From Paenibacillus sp. 37 (GTDB taxonomy: Bacteria; Bacillota; Bacilli; Paenibacillales; Paenibacillaceae): a stretch of 64,000 bases of DNA. A program made the translations under genes and the position numbers. Shown piece by piece: positions 8,206-16,648 of the stretch. The first letter of the stretch is position 1, and every line of letters begins with the position of its first letter. The stretch spans positions 930,001 through 994,000 of the forward strand of contig NZ_CP043761.1 in assembly GCF_008386395.1 (NCBI RefSeq), read 5' to 3'. The notes beneath the pieces are model-generated. The model had not been told where the DNA came from. It saw only the letters and a list, made by a program, of their open reading frames with translations, and did no database searches.

Positions 8206-9780
8206 ATGATCAACGTGCTGATTGTGGACGATGAGCCATTTATTCGCCAAGGTCTTCTATTGTTAATTGATTGGGGGTCTTACGGATTTCAGATTTGCGG
8301 TCAGGCTTCCAATGGCATGCAGGCATTGGAGTGTATACGCGCTATGCAGCCCGATCTGGTGATTTCCGACATTAAGATGCCGGAAATGGACGGATTGCAG
8401 CTTGCCAAAACCTTGTACGAGCAATATAGCCGTGACATCAAGCTGATTCTTCTAAGTGGATTCTATGAGTTCGGATATGCCAAGCAGGCGATTAAATACC
8501 AGGTGGATGACTACATTCTCAAGCCTATTGTGAAGACCGAACTGGTTCAGGTGCTTGAGGAGTTCAGGGATGCATTCAATGCGCGAATGGAAGAGAAGCG
8601 ATATCAGCAAAAAAAAGATCAGATTATTATGGCCCAGCATATGCAGTCGATCTTGCTTGGGGTGGCCGAGGAGGAAGCTGTTACGAGTCTGCAGCCCCAC
8701 TATCAAGATGCCGGCATACTGCGTTGCATCCTGATTGAGGCGGAAGCCGGTCCAGATCAGGGAACGGATTGGTGCGCTCGTGTTGAGGCATGGGTGGGCA
8801 AGACCTTGCCGGGACAAATTTTGAAGCCGTTCACAGGTGATAAAAATGCGGTTCTGCTCATGGTTACGGACCTGATGGTGAACCGTGAGGCAGTGACCTT
8901 GGAGCAATATTTGACCCGATTACATGCCGATCTGAGCCATGGTCAAGAGGCGGCTATTGCTTGTTATGTCGGGAAGGAAGTACATGAGTTGGAGGCGCTG
9001 CACGAGTCTTATCAATCCTGCGGCATAATGAAAGGCTTACGTTTCTTCACCACTTGCAGGCCCATTTATTACTTCGAACTTATGGATACGACCTTGTTTG
9101 TTAATCGGCCGGGACAGTTCGAAAAACAATTGTTTGATGGGCTAGTCAAGTGTATTGAGGAACAGCAGACGGATGAGCTATTTAGTCATGCAACGGCGAT
9201 TTTTCAATTTTTTCTGGATGAGCGAATCGAGCCTGGTATTGTCCGCATCCACTTGCATTATCTGGCATACACTTTGCTGGATCTCGTGAATAACGATACG
9301 GTTACTCCAGATTCCGGGTTGATGGAATCGACTTTTCTGAAGGTGAACTACGCGATGTTATCCATGGAGGAAAACATTGAACATTTATGCGAATTCTCGC
9401 TCATGTGCGCAGAGAAACTGAAGGAGCAGCAAAAGTCAAATGCGATGGGCGTATTAGCCAAAATTGAGGCCTTCATTCACGAGCATTACAGAGAAAATAT
9501 CAGCCTGAAGTTGCTCGGGGAGCAGTTTTACATGAATAGTGCATATCTGGGTCAGATTTTCAAAAAGCATTACTCGATCAGCTTCAGTGATTATTTGAAT
9601 CAATTGCGTATTGAGGAAGCCGCCCGGCTGTTGCGCAGAACAGATCAAAGAGTATACGAAATCGCAACAATGGTGGGATATCGGGATTCCGATTACTTTA
9701 TTAGCCGGTTCGAGAAACTCATGGGGGAGACGCCTGCACAATATCGTAAAAGTGCCCATGCTGCGTACTCTCTGGATTAA
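8206..9780 (+). CDS. YesN-type response regulator with AraC DNA-binding domain
   Basis: The N-terminal receiver domain has the acidic DDE triad, the phosphoacceptor Asp55 in VISDIKMPEMDG and Lys in YILKPI. A poorly conserved middle region follows (about 150-400). The C-terminal 100 residues carry two helix-turn-helix motifs of the AraC type (YLGQIFKKHY and IATMVGYRDSDYFISRFEK). The length of 524 residues is normal for YesN-like regulators. It forms an operon with the kinase and presumably activates the ABC transporter genes downstream. A strong terminator follows, so those genes are a separate transcript. Confidence 0.92.
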   Translation: MINVLIVDDEPFIRQGLLLLIDWGSYGFQICGQASNGMQALECIRAMQPDLVISDIKMPEMDGLQLAKTLYEQYSRDIKLILLSGFYEFGYAKQAIKYQVDDYILKPIVKTELVQVLEEFRDAFNARMEEKRYQQKKDQIIMAQHMQSILLGVAEEEAVTSLQPHYQDAGILRCILIEAEAGPDQGTDWCARVEAWVGKTLPGQILKPFTGDKNAVLLMVTDLMVNREAVTLEQYLTRLHADLSHGQEAAIACYVGKEVHELEALHESYQSCGIMKGLRFFTTCRPIYYFELMDTTLFVNRPGQFEKQLFDGLVKCIEEQQTDELFSHATAIFQFFLDERIEPGIVRIHLHYLAYTLLDLVNNDTVTPDSGLMESTFLKVNYAMLSMEENIEHLCEFSLMCAEKLKEQQKSNAMGVLAKIEAFIHEHYRENISLKLLGEQFYMNSAYLGQIFKKHYSISFSDYLNQLRIEEAARLLRRTDQRVYEIATMVGYRDSDYFISRFEKLMGETPAQYRKSAHAAYSLD

Positions 9781-9781
9781 C

Positions 9782-9820
9782 ATCCTGCACTCCTTGACGG
9801 AGCGGCGGGATATTTTTTTT
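9782..9820 (+). terminator. Intrinsic terminator after the two-component genes
   Basis: ATCCTGCACTCC pairs imperfectly with GGAGCGGCGGGAT, followed by a run of eight T after one A. It separates the regulator pair from the transporter operon. Confidence 0.75.
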
Positions 9821-9903
9821 CGCAGATGCTGGAATTAGTGGGATTCCATCTATAGTTTATCCCGTTGAGAGGGGCATGGAAGCATGATAATTTTAAGTCA
9901 GCC

Positions 9904-9923
9904 TTTGGAAAGCGCTTTCCAAA
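9904..9923. promoter_or_regulatory. 20-bp palindromic LacI/CcpA-type operator
   Basis: TTTGGAAAGCGCTTTCCAAA is a perfect 20-bp palindrome centred on CG, with an AAAGCGCTTT core typical of CcpA and other LacI-family sites. It ends 35 bp before the start of the sugar-binding lipoprotein. Relative to the short cre consensus it differs at the outermost TG/CA positions, so a local LacI-type regulator is also possible. Confidence 0.65.
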
Positions 9924-9958
9924 AAGCTTCTGTCAATATAATCGATGGAGGGGTCATG

Positions 9959-11623
9959 ATGAAAAAGGATGTTAGAAAAAGAATCAAGTATAGTGCTCTG
10001 CTCGCTTTAATACTGGTCATCGCACTCACTGGATGTACACCGGGATCGTCCTCAAAAGGGGAAAAGACAGCAGATGGAAGGGAATTGAAACAATTTTCCG
10101 CATTTTTTGCCGTACCGGGAAAAATTGCGCCTGACGATAATCGGGTGTTAAAGGCTATTGAGGAGAAAACAGGCGTCAGAGTTACGATGGACTGGCTTAC
10201 AGGCCAAACAGCCAAAGAGCGGATTGGTGTACTCATTGCAGGCGGCGAATATCCCGATTTTATCGATGGGAGTGATGGTACTCAGCAACTGGTAGCAGCA
10301 GGAGCGTTAGTACCACTTGAGGATTACATCGATAAATATCCAAACATCAAAAATTACCTGGGCGAAGACTGGAAGAAGATGAAAAATACGACGGATGGAC
10401 ATATCTACTTCATTCCTCAATTCGGCAATATACAAGAAAAGTCGATGAAAGTATCCCATGACGGAGAAGCATTCTGGATTCAGAAGGCCGTATTGGAGTG
10501 GGATAATTATCCGACAATCAAAACGCTTGACCAATACTTCGACTTGATTGAACGATATAAAGCAGCTCATCCGACCGTTGATGGTCAGCCAACCATTGGA
10601 TTTGAAATTATCTCCTATGACTGGCGTTATTTCGCACTGGAGAACCCTCCGCTCTTCATGGCTGGTTATCCTAACGAAGGCGCAGCCATCGTTGATAAAG
10701 AAACGCTGACGGCCAAAAACTATAATACCATTCCGGAAGCGAAGGCATATTTCAAGAAAATTAATGAGGTATATCATCAAGGCCTCGTCGATAACGAAAC
10801 CTTTACAGCAAACTATGACCAATATATCTCCAAAATTTCAACCGGACGTGTGCTGGGCATGGTGGATCAAGGATGGCAGTTCCTTGACGCCGAGGCATCA
10901 CTCGTGAAGCAAAAATTGTATGACAAAACCTATGTACCGTTGTCCATTACACTTTCCGAGAATGTTAAAGGGCGTTATCAGAACAATCCAATCCTTAACG
11001 TGAATGGTGGCCTGGCCATTACAAAGAGCTGCGAGGATATCGAGGGAGCACTTCAATATATTAATGATTTGCTGGACCCTGAGATGGAGGTATTGAGAAC
11101 CTGGGGACAGGAAGGCGTGGATTACCAAGTCGATGACAAAGGCGTGTTCTCCAGGAATGAAGAGCAACGTGCGAATTCCAAAGATCCGGACTGGGTGCTG
11201 GCAAACACGGGAAGCCCGTTGGTCTATTTCCCGCATCATGAAGGCATGACCGCTGATGGGAAGAATGCTCTTGACCCTAAGGAGCAGCCGGAGGAGTACC
11301 TTGCCACATTGAATGACATCGACAAAAAAGTGCTGAAGGCTTATGGATATACGAAGTTTACCGACTTCCTTGAGCCTGCGGAGGAAAATGAACCGTGGTT
11401 CCCAATCTACACCTATAATTTCGAACCAAATAAACCGGAGACCATCGCCAGACAGAAAATGGACGATGTAAAACGCAAATGGCTGCCAAAAGTGATTATG
11501 ACTTCACCAGCCGAATTTGATAAGGCTTGGGAAGAATATCAAGCCACGCTCAAGGAAAGCGCAGATATTAAAGCGTATGAAGATGCGCTGACGGAAGAAG
11601 TCCGCAGACGTATGGAACTGTAG
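9959..11623 (+). CDS. Extracellular sugar-binding lipoprotein of an Lpl-type ABC transporter
   Basis: This is a solute-binding protein of about 554 residues, the long size typical of LplA/YtcQ-like proteins in Paenibacillus. The N-terminus has basic residues, a hydrophobic stretch and a lipobox ending in LTGC, so it should be processed and anchored outside the membrane. The body shows the domain pattern of family 1 binding proteins (EYPDFIDGSDGTQQL, then TTDGHIYFIPQ). GGAGGGG sits five bases before ATG 9959; the in-frame ATG at 9956 is too close to it. The two permease genes follow. No ATPase gene is present, as is usual for these systems, which share an MsmX-like ATPase. Substrate is inferred from the adjacent GH43 gene. 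Confidence 0.9.
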   Translation: MKKDVRKRIKYSALLALILVIALTGCTPGSSSKGEKTADGRELKQFSAFFAVPGKIAPDDNRVLKAIEEKTGVRVTMDWLTGQTAKERIGVLIAGGEYPDFIDGSDGTQQLVAAGALVPLEDYIDKYPNIKNYLGEDWKKMKNTTDGHIYFIPQFGNIQEKSMKVSHDGEAFWIQKAVLEWDNYPTIKTLDQYFDLIERYKAAHPTVDGQPTIGFEIISYDWRYFALENPPLFMAGYPNEGAAIVDKETLTAKNYNTIPEAKAYFKKINEVYHQGLVDNETFTANYDQYISKISTGRVLGMVDQGWQFLDAEASLVKQKLYDKTYVPLSITLSENVKGRYQNNPILNVNGGLAITKSCEDIEGALQYINDLLDPEMEVLRTWGQEGVDYQVDDKGVFSRNEEQRANSKDPDWVLANTGSPLVYFPHHEGMTADGKNALDPKEQPEEYLATLNDIDKKVLKAYGYTKFTDFLEPAEENEPWFPIYTYNFEPNKPETIARQKMDDVKRKWLPKVIMTSPAEFDKAWEEYQATLKESADIKAYEDALTEEVRRRMEL

Positions 11624-11644
11624 GGATAAAGGCCTGTCACACAG

Positions 11645-11675
11645 AAAGGCTATGGGGAACCCCGTAGCCTTTCTT
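11645..11675 (+). terminator. Hairpin between binding protein and permease genes
   Basis: AAAGGCTATGGGG and CCCCGTAGCCTTT form a 13-bp stem with a two-base loop and only a short, interrupted T tract (CTT). A leaky terminator or mRNA-end stabiliser here would give more binding protein than permease, a common arrangement. Confidence 0.6.
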
Positions 11676-11764
11676 ACACGCTAGATTGGGAGATTGGATA
11701 GGAATGGAATCGATTCACCCAGACTGGGTGATATAGATAAACTCGTAAGCAAGGAGAGAAAAAC

Positions 11765-12739
11765 ATGGCCAAAAAGGAGCTGCAGCCTTCGTTAAAAACC
11801 AGCCATATCCCAGCGGGAACAAGCTGGATCGGGTACAACCTGTCCAGAATGAAAAGTCAGCGACAATTAATGTGGATGTCATTTCCGTTTATTGCGTTTA
11901 TCGCTATTTTTGCGTACGGACCATTATGGGGCTGGTTGATGGCGTTTCAGAATTATAGACCGGGCATTGGTTTTATGGAGCAGGATTGGGTTGGAGTGGA
12001 TCATTTTCGAACGTTATTCACGGACCCTACATTTTTACGTGTCATTCGCAATACGCTGGCGATGAGCCTGATCAGTCTGTTTCTGGGATTTGTCGGCTCG
12101 ATTGGTCTGGCGCTGTTATTGAATGAACTGCGAATGGTATTGTTCAAACGTGTGGTACAGACGGTTTCTTACCTTCCACATTTCCTGTCGTGGATCATCG
12201 TAACAGGCATTGTAGCGAATGTATTATCAACGGAAACAGGAATAGTGAATGTGCTGTTGACGAAATTGGGCCTGATTGATGCACCGATCAATTTTTTTGC
12301 CGAACCCAAATACTTCTGGGGGATTGTAGGTCTGTCCAGCATGTGGAAGGAAATTGGCTGGGGCACGATTATTTATCTGGCCGCCATGGCGTCGATTAAT
12401 CCGAGCTTATACGAGGCAGCTTCCATCGACGGAGCCGGACGGTTTCGCAAAATGTTCAACGTCACACTTCCAAGCATCAAACCAACGATTATTATCCTGC
12501 TTATCATCAACGTTGGTAACGTACTGAACGCGGGTTTTGAGATTCAATACTTGCTGGGGAACGGACTTGTGCAGGATGTATCCGAGACGATCGACATTTT
12601 TGTTTTGAAATACGGGATTAATCTCGGCAACTACTCACTTGCCACCGCAGCAGGCATTTTCAAAAGTGTGGTCAGTCTGGTGCTCATATTTATCGCCAAC
12701 GGGATTGCCAAGTCTCTTGGTGAAGAGCGATTGATATGA
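11765..12739 (+). CDS. ABC sugar transporter permease, LplB type
   Basis: The 324-residue integral membrane protein has about six hydrophobic helices. Its inner-membrane EAA loop (YEAASIDGAGRFRKMFNVTLP) contacts the ATPase in this family. The N-terminal cytoplasmic extension and FIAIFAYGPLWGWLMAFQNY segment are characteristic of LplB-like permeases. AAGGAGAG precedes the ATG. It forms a heterodimeric channel with the next permease, 15 bases downstream. Confidence 0.92.
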   Translation: MAKKELQPSLKTSHIPAGTSWIGYNLSRMKSQRQLMWMSFPFIAFIAIFAYGPLWGWLMAFQNYRPGIGFMEQDWVGVDHFRTLFTDPTFLRVIRNTLAMSLISLFLGFVGSIGLALLLNELRMVLFKRVVQTVSYLPHFLSWIIVTGIVANVLSTETGIVNVLLTKLGLIDAPINFFAEPKYFWGIVGLSSMWKEIGWGTIIYLAAMASINPSLYEAASIDGAGRFRKMFNVTLPSIKPTIIILLIINVGNVLNAGFEIQYLLGNGLVQDVSETIDIFVLKYGINLGNYSLATAAGIFKSVVSLVLIFIANGIAKSLGEERLI

Positions 12740-12754
12740 TAAGGGGGCAGAACT

Positions 12755-13654
12755 GTGAAGCGATTTAGCAGAAAACGAAGCTTGGGTGACTCTATTTTTT
12801 CCATCACCAATGGCATATTTATGTTGCTTGTCATGGTTGTTACGTTATATCCTTTTTTAAACACCATTGCCGTATCTTTCAATAACGGGCTGGATACGAT
12901 CCGCGGGGGGATCTATCTCTGGCCGAGGGAATGGACGCTGCAAAATTACGTCTCCGTATTCCAAAACCCGAATCTGACACAAGCCGCATTTGTTTCGGTC
13001 GCCAGAACTGTGGTGGGAACGGTTGTACAGCTGTTCTGTACAGCCATGCTGGCCTATGTGCTGAGCCGCAAGGAGTATATGTTTAACAAATTGGTCACAA
13101 CGCTGTTTGTCATGACGATGTATTTCAGCGGTGGCTTAATTCCGGGATACATGCTGATCAAACAAGTGGGGCTGCTGAACAGCTTCTGGGTATACATTAT
13201 TCCCGGGTTGATCGGAGTGTTCAACATGATCGTCATTCGTACCTACATTCAGGGACTGTCCGAGGGATTGATAGAATCCGCGAAGATGGATGGAGCCGGA
13301 GATTTTCGGATTTTCATGCGCATCGTGCTTCCGCTGTCCAAGCCGGTGTTGGCTACAGTTGCTCTGTTCATTGCTGTAGGTCAGTGGAACTCCTGGTTTG
13401 ACTCCATGTTGTACACGGCGGGAAATCGGAATTTGACCACCTTGCAGTATGAGCTGATGAAATTGTTATCCTCTGCGACCTCACAGGGGGGAACCGTCAA
13501 TGTGGATTCATTCAAAAATGTAACCAACATGGTGACGCCTGTATCCATTCGGGCAGCAATCACGGTTGTAACGGCAATGCCAATCGTTTTACTGTATCCG
13601 TTCTTGCAAAAATACTTTGTGACTGGACTAACCATTGGAGGGGTAAAAGAATGA
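12755..13654 (+). CDS. ABC sugar transporter permease, LplC type
   Basis: The 299-residue partner permease has six predicted helices and the EAA loop (IESAKMDGAGDFRIFMRIVLP). The start is GTG, with AAGGGGGC upstream. Its stop overlaps the GH43 start by four bases (ATGA), so the two are translationally coupled. Together with the preceding permease and lipoprotein it should import oligosaccharides released from plant hemicellulose. Confidence 0.92.
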   Translation: MKRFSRKRSLGDSIFSITNGIFMLLVMVVTLYPFLNTIAVSFNNGLDTIRGGIYLWPREWTLQNYVSVFQNPNLTQAAFVSVARTVVGTVVQLFCTAMLAYVLSRKEYMFNKLVTTLFVMTMYFSGGLIPGYMLIKQVGLLNSFWVYIIPGLIGVFNMIVIRTYIQGLSEGLIESAKMDGAGDFRIFMRIVLPLSKPVLATVALFIAVGQWNSWFDSMLYTAGNRNLTTLQYELMKLLSSATSQGGTVNVDSFKNVTNMVTPVSIRAAITVVTAMPIVLLYPFLQKYFVTGLTIGGVKE

Positions 13655-15225
13655 AAAATGCAAATCAAAGCGAACAATGCACGTTTAACAATCCGATTAT
13701 GCCCGGATTTTATCCAGATCCATCCGTATGCCGGGTGGGTGAAGATTTTTATCTGGTGACATCAACATTTGCCTATTTTCCTGGCGTTCCGATCTTTCAG
13801 AGCCGTGATCTAGTGAATTGGAAACAGATTGGCAATGTGCTGGACCGCCCTTCACAGTTGAATCTTCAGGGAGCAGGCCATTCACAGGGGATATTCGCAC
13901 CAACGCTCCGGTATCATGAAGGCACCTTCTATATGATTACAACCAATGTATCACATGGCGGCAATTTTGTTGTAACCGCTACCGACCCGGCTGGGCCATG
14001 GTCTGATCCATATTTTATTGAAGGCGCAGAAGGCATCGACCCTACGATTTTCTTCGATGACGGCAAAGCCTATTACCTTGGTACACGTCCTTGCTCTGAG
14101 GGAGTTCGTTATAATGGCAATTGGGAAGTTTGGTTGAGAGAGCTTGATTTGGGCAGTATGAAGCTGGTGGGAGACAGTTACGTTCTGTGGCGCGGGGCGA
14201 TGGTGGATGTCATCTGGCCGGAAGGCCCGCATCTGTATAAGATCGATGAATATTACTATTTATTGATTGCAGAGGGAGGCACAGGGCCAAACCACGCCGT
14301 GACCATTGCTCGTAGCAAAAGTTTAACCGAAGGATACGTCGGGAATCCGAATAATCCAATCATTACACATCGCCATTTGGGTAAGCGTTACCCTGTTGTT
14401 AATGTAGGACATGCCGACTTGGTGCAGGCTGCGAACGGTCAATGGTTCATGGTTATGCTTGCTTCGCGTCCATATGGAGGGAGCTATAGCAACCTGGGGC
14501 GGGAGACGTTCCTTGCTTCTGTCGTTTGGGAGGACGGATGGCCTGTTGTCAATGAGGGCCGCGGAATCCTGGAGGAGCAGGGCACGTTGGATTTGAAGCC
14601 TGTTCCGGTAGAGCCGCAACTGCGTTTTGACCATTTTGACAGTGATAAACTGGGCTTGCAATGGATGTTTCTGCGTAATCCCCAGGAAGACTTATATTCA
14701 TTAACCGAACGAAAAGGATACTTGCGACTGAAGCTGAAACCGCAAACCTTGAAGGAAAAAGAAAATTCCAGCTTTGTTTGTCTGCGTCAAAGGCATATGG
14801 ATTATGTCGCAGCTACAGCGATGGAATTTGTGCCTGGAAATGAAAACGAAACGGCTGGTCTCGTCGTCATTCAGAACGATCAGTATCACGTACGGATTGA
14901 GCGTGCTCTGGCCGAGAATCAGCAGGTGCTGCGTGTGGTGACCGTTATAGATGGTCAGGATAGCCACATTGCGCAAATCGCGCTGGATGATGAAGTATCG
15001 CGAGTGTATATCAAACTGGCTGCGACAGGTCAGCAACTCAACTTCTATTACAGCACGGATGGAAGTCATTATCATCTGGTGGCGGAACAGGTGGATACAA
15101 GCAGCCTGAGCACCGAAGTAGCCGGCGGCTTTGTTGGCTGTTGTATCGGAATGTTTAGCAGCAGCAACGGTACTTCTTCCGATCAGGTAGCGGACTTTGA
15201 CTGGTTTGAATATGGTTCGTACTAA
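13651..15225 (+). CDS. GH43-family beta-xylosidase / alpha-L-arabinofuranosidase
   Basis: A 524-residue two-domain enzyme. The N-terminal five-bladed propeller (about 1-315) carries the three acidic residues of GH43: Asp in GFYPDPSV (base), Asp in GIDPTIFF, and Glu in WPEGPHLY (acid). The C-terminal part (about 325-520) is the beta-sandwich found in XynB-like enzymes of this family. With no signal peptide it should cleave imported xylo- or arabino-oligosaccharides in the cytoplasm. It is coupled to the permease gene by an ATGA overlap and is followed by a terminator. Whether it releases xylose or arabinose cannot be told by eye. Confidence 0.88.
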   Translation: MKNANQSEQCTFNNPIMPGFYPDPSVCRVGEDFYLVTSTFAYFPGVPIFQSRDLVNWKQIGNVLDRPSQLNLQGAGHSQGIFAPTLRYHEGTFYMITTNVSHGGNFVVTATDPAGPWSDPYFIEGAEGIDPTIFFDDGKAYYLGTRPCSEGVRYNGNWEVWLRELDLGSMKLVGDSYVLWRGAMVDVIWPEGPHLYKIDEYYYLLIAEGGTGPNHAVTIARSKSLTEGYVGNPNNPIITHRHLGKRYPVVNVGHADLVQAANGQWFMVMLASRPYGGSYSNLGRETFLASVVWEDGWPVVNEGRGILEEQGTLDLKPVPVEPQLRFDHFDSDKLGLQWMFLRNPQEDLYSLTERKGYLRLKLKPQTLKEKENSSFVCLRQRHMDYVAATAMEFVPGNENETAGLVVIQNDQYHVRIERALAENQQVLRVVTVIDGQDSHIAQIALDDEVSRVYIKLAATGQQLNFYYSTDGSHYHLVAEQVDTSSLSTEVAGGFVGCCIGMFSSSNGTSSDQVADFDWFEYGSY

Positions 15226-15240
15226 CGTAAATAAAAAGGG

Positions 15241-15280
15241 AAGCTCAATCCAGCAGCGATGCTAAGGGTTGAGCTTTTTT
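15241..15280 (+). terminator. Intrinsic terminator after GH43 gene
   Basis: AAGCTCAATCC pairs with GGGTTGAGCTT, followed by TTTT. It can also act for the converging SUFU gene on the other strand. Confidence 0.75.
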
Positions 15281-15297
15281 CTAGTCTGCTTATCTTA

Positions 15298-16020
15298 TTA
15301 TGAAGCATCCCCACAGGAATTGACCCGGTTTATATCCAAAATTTCGTTCACATGATGTTCTTCGAAACGGTCTAGCAGAGCGTCCAAACCATATTCGAGC
15401 TTGTGCTCAAGCTCCTCCAGGTAAATAGGGAGGACTGCGTAGAAGTGCACAGTCTGTCCATCTTCCATGTCGAGCGTCAGGAAATCCTCATCGACTTCAA
15501 GCGGAGGCAGCACGATAAAGGCACACATTTCTGTGTTATTGGAAAATGGCATTGCCGGATCACCATTCGGCACCGTATGCCCCCAACTTAGCCAGGTATC
15601 GTAGTCATGCGGCAAGCGAGCCATCGTTTTTAACCAGCGTATTGGCCAGTAGTTGTCCGACTCCTCCAATTCCTCCTCTGATAGTGGCCAATCCGGCGGC
15701 AAACAAATCATCAACTCTGCGTACTCATAGTCCTCTGCATCTTCAGGCGTGTTCATAGGCAAGGCGCTCATGCCTGTGGTGTACAATGTGTAATAATTTC
15801 GTTCTGGTGTTGGACGAATCATATGGACATCGATATGAACCTTGTCTGACAGCAACTCATGGAATACAGACTCGGCTTCGCCGAGATATTGGTCGGCATG
15901 TTTCTCGATTTGCTCCAGCCATTCGTCTTTTGCATAAGAAGTAGACTGCCACTCACGCTTCCTATCCTTATGACGAAGGATAGGAACGCCGGAGGGTGAA
16001 TATTCGGATGGTTTGGACAT
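15298..16020 (-). CDS. SUFU (suppressor of fused) domain protein
   Basis: The 240-residue protein matches bacterial SUFU-domain proteins: a central VHIDVHMIRPTPERNYYTLYTTGMS, then YAELMICLPPDWPL, and WLSWGHTVPN towards the end. Bacterial SUFU proteins are found as immunity proteins of polymorphic toxins and as orphan genes of unknown role. No toxin gene is adjacent, so the function is open. It is encoded alone and convergent with the GH43 gene; GGGGAGCTGTAAGT lies upstream of its start. Confidence 0.75.
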   Translation of the reverse strand: MSKPSEYSPSGVPILRHKDRKREWQSTSYAKDEWLEQIEKHADQYLGEAESVFHELLSDKVHIDVHMIRPTPERNYYTLYTTGMSALPMNTPEDAEDYEYAELMICLPPDWPLSEEELEESDNYWPIRWLKTMARLPHDYDTWLSWGHTVPNGDPAMPFSNNTEMCAFIVLPPLEVDEDFLTLDMEDGQTVHFYAVLPIYLEELEHKLEYGLDALLDRFEEHHVNEILDINRVNSCGDAS

Positions 16021-16082
16021 ACTTACAGCTCCCCTGCACAGTATAATGTACTTGCTTTTTTCATCTTATCATATCATGTGAA

Positions 16083-16113
16083 TTGAAGTCTGAACCTCGT
16101 TCTATGGTATGAT
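16083..16113 (+). promoter_or_regulatory. Probable promoter of the ArsR-family gene
   Basis: TTGAAG (16083-16088) and an extended -10, TGGTATGAT, ending at 16113, with a 19-base spacer. The start codon is 40 bases downstream. Confidence 0.45.
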
Positions 16114-16152
16114 ATGAGCATGTTGACGAGTTCGATTGAAGGGGCATAGCGT

Positions 16153-16482
16153 ATGAATCAGAGCATACAACAGTTTAAAGCGGATTTTTTCAAAGCGTTG
16201 GCACACCCGATGCGGATTCAGATTCTGGAGTTGCTGAGTGAAGGAGCCAAAAACGTGAATGAACTGCAAAGCATTCTGGGATCGGAAGGCTCTGCCGTTT
16301 CACAGCAACTGGCTGTACTGCGTAGCAAAAACGTTGTCCACGGAATAAAAGAAGGGACAACCGTCACCTATTCGCTGCGTGATCCGCTGATTAAGGACCT
16401 GCTGGCAGTCACCAAACAGATTTTTGACAATCATCTGGTTGATGCCATTTCCATGCTGGAAGATATTCGTAAAGAGTCCTGA
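16153..16482 (+). CDS. ArsR-family transcriptional regulator
   Basis: A 109-residue winged-helix protein with FFKALAHPMRIQILELL at the start and the recognition helix region SAVSQQLAVLRSKNVV. It lacks an obvious ELCVC-type metal site, so it may sense something other than a heavy metal (sulfur or redox state is known for some members). The SulP transporter gene follows in the same direction after a terminator and an AT-rich repeat, suggesting that it regulates that transporter; this is inference. Confidence 0.85.
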   Translation: MNQSIQQFKADFFKALAHPMRIQILELLSEGAKNVNELQSILGSEGSAVSQQLAVLRSKNVVHGIKEGTTVTYSLRDPLIKDLLAVTKQIFDNHLVDAISMLEDIRKES

Positions 16483-16490
16483 CACAATAA

Positions 16491-16536
16491 ACAAGAGCAA
16501 CTGGGTGTAATCACCGGAGGTTCTTGTTTTTTTGTG
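16491..16536 (+). terminator. Intrinsic terminator after arsR-type gene
   Basis: ACAAGAGCAACTGGGTG pairs imperfectly with CACCGGAGGTTCTTGT, followed by TTTTTT. Confidence 0.65.
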
Positions 16537-16568
16537 TTAAGTTCCTACTGAGATTGTGCATAATCCGA

Positions 16569-16629
16569 TTGACAGGGCGTATGCAGGGGAGTAGTCTTTT
16601 AGATATATTCAAATATTCAAATATATGAA
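16569..16629. promoter_or_regulatory. Promoter/operator region of the SulP gene
   Basis: A perfect -35 TTGACA lies at 16569-16574, with only a weak -10 (TAGTCT) 17 bases downstream. Next comes an AT-rich repeat at 16605-16629, ATATTCAAATATTCAAATAT then ATGAA, with TTCAAATAT repeated and ATATATGAA as its inverted partner. ArsR-family operators are often imperfect AT-rich inverted repeats of this kind. Confidence 0.4.
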
Positions 16630-16648
16630 GAAAAGAAGGTTTTTGTGC

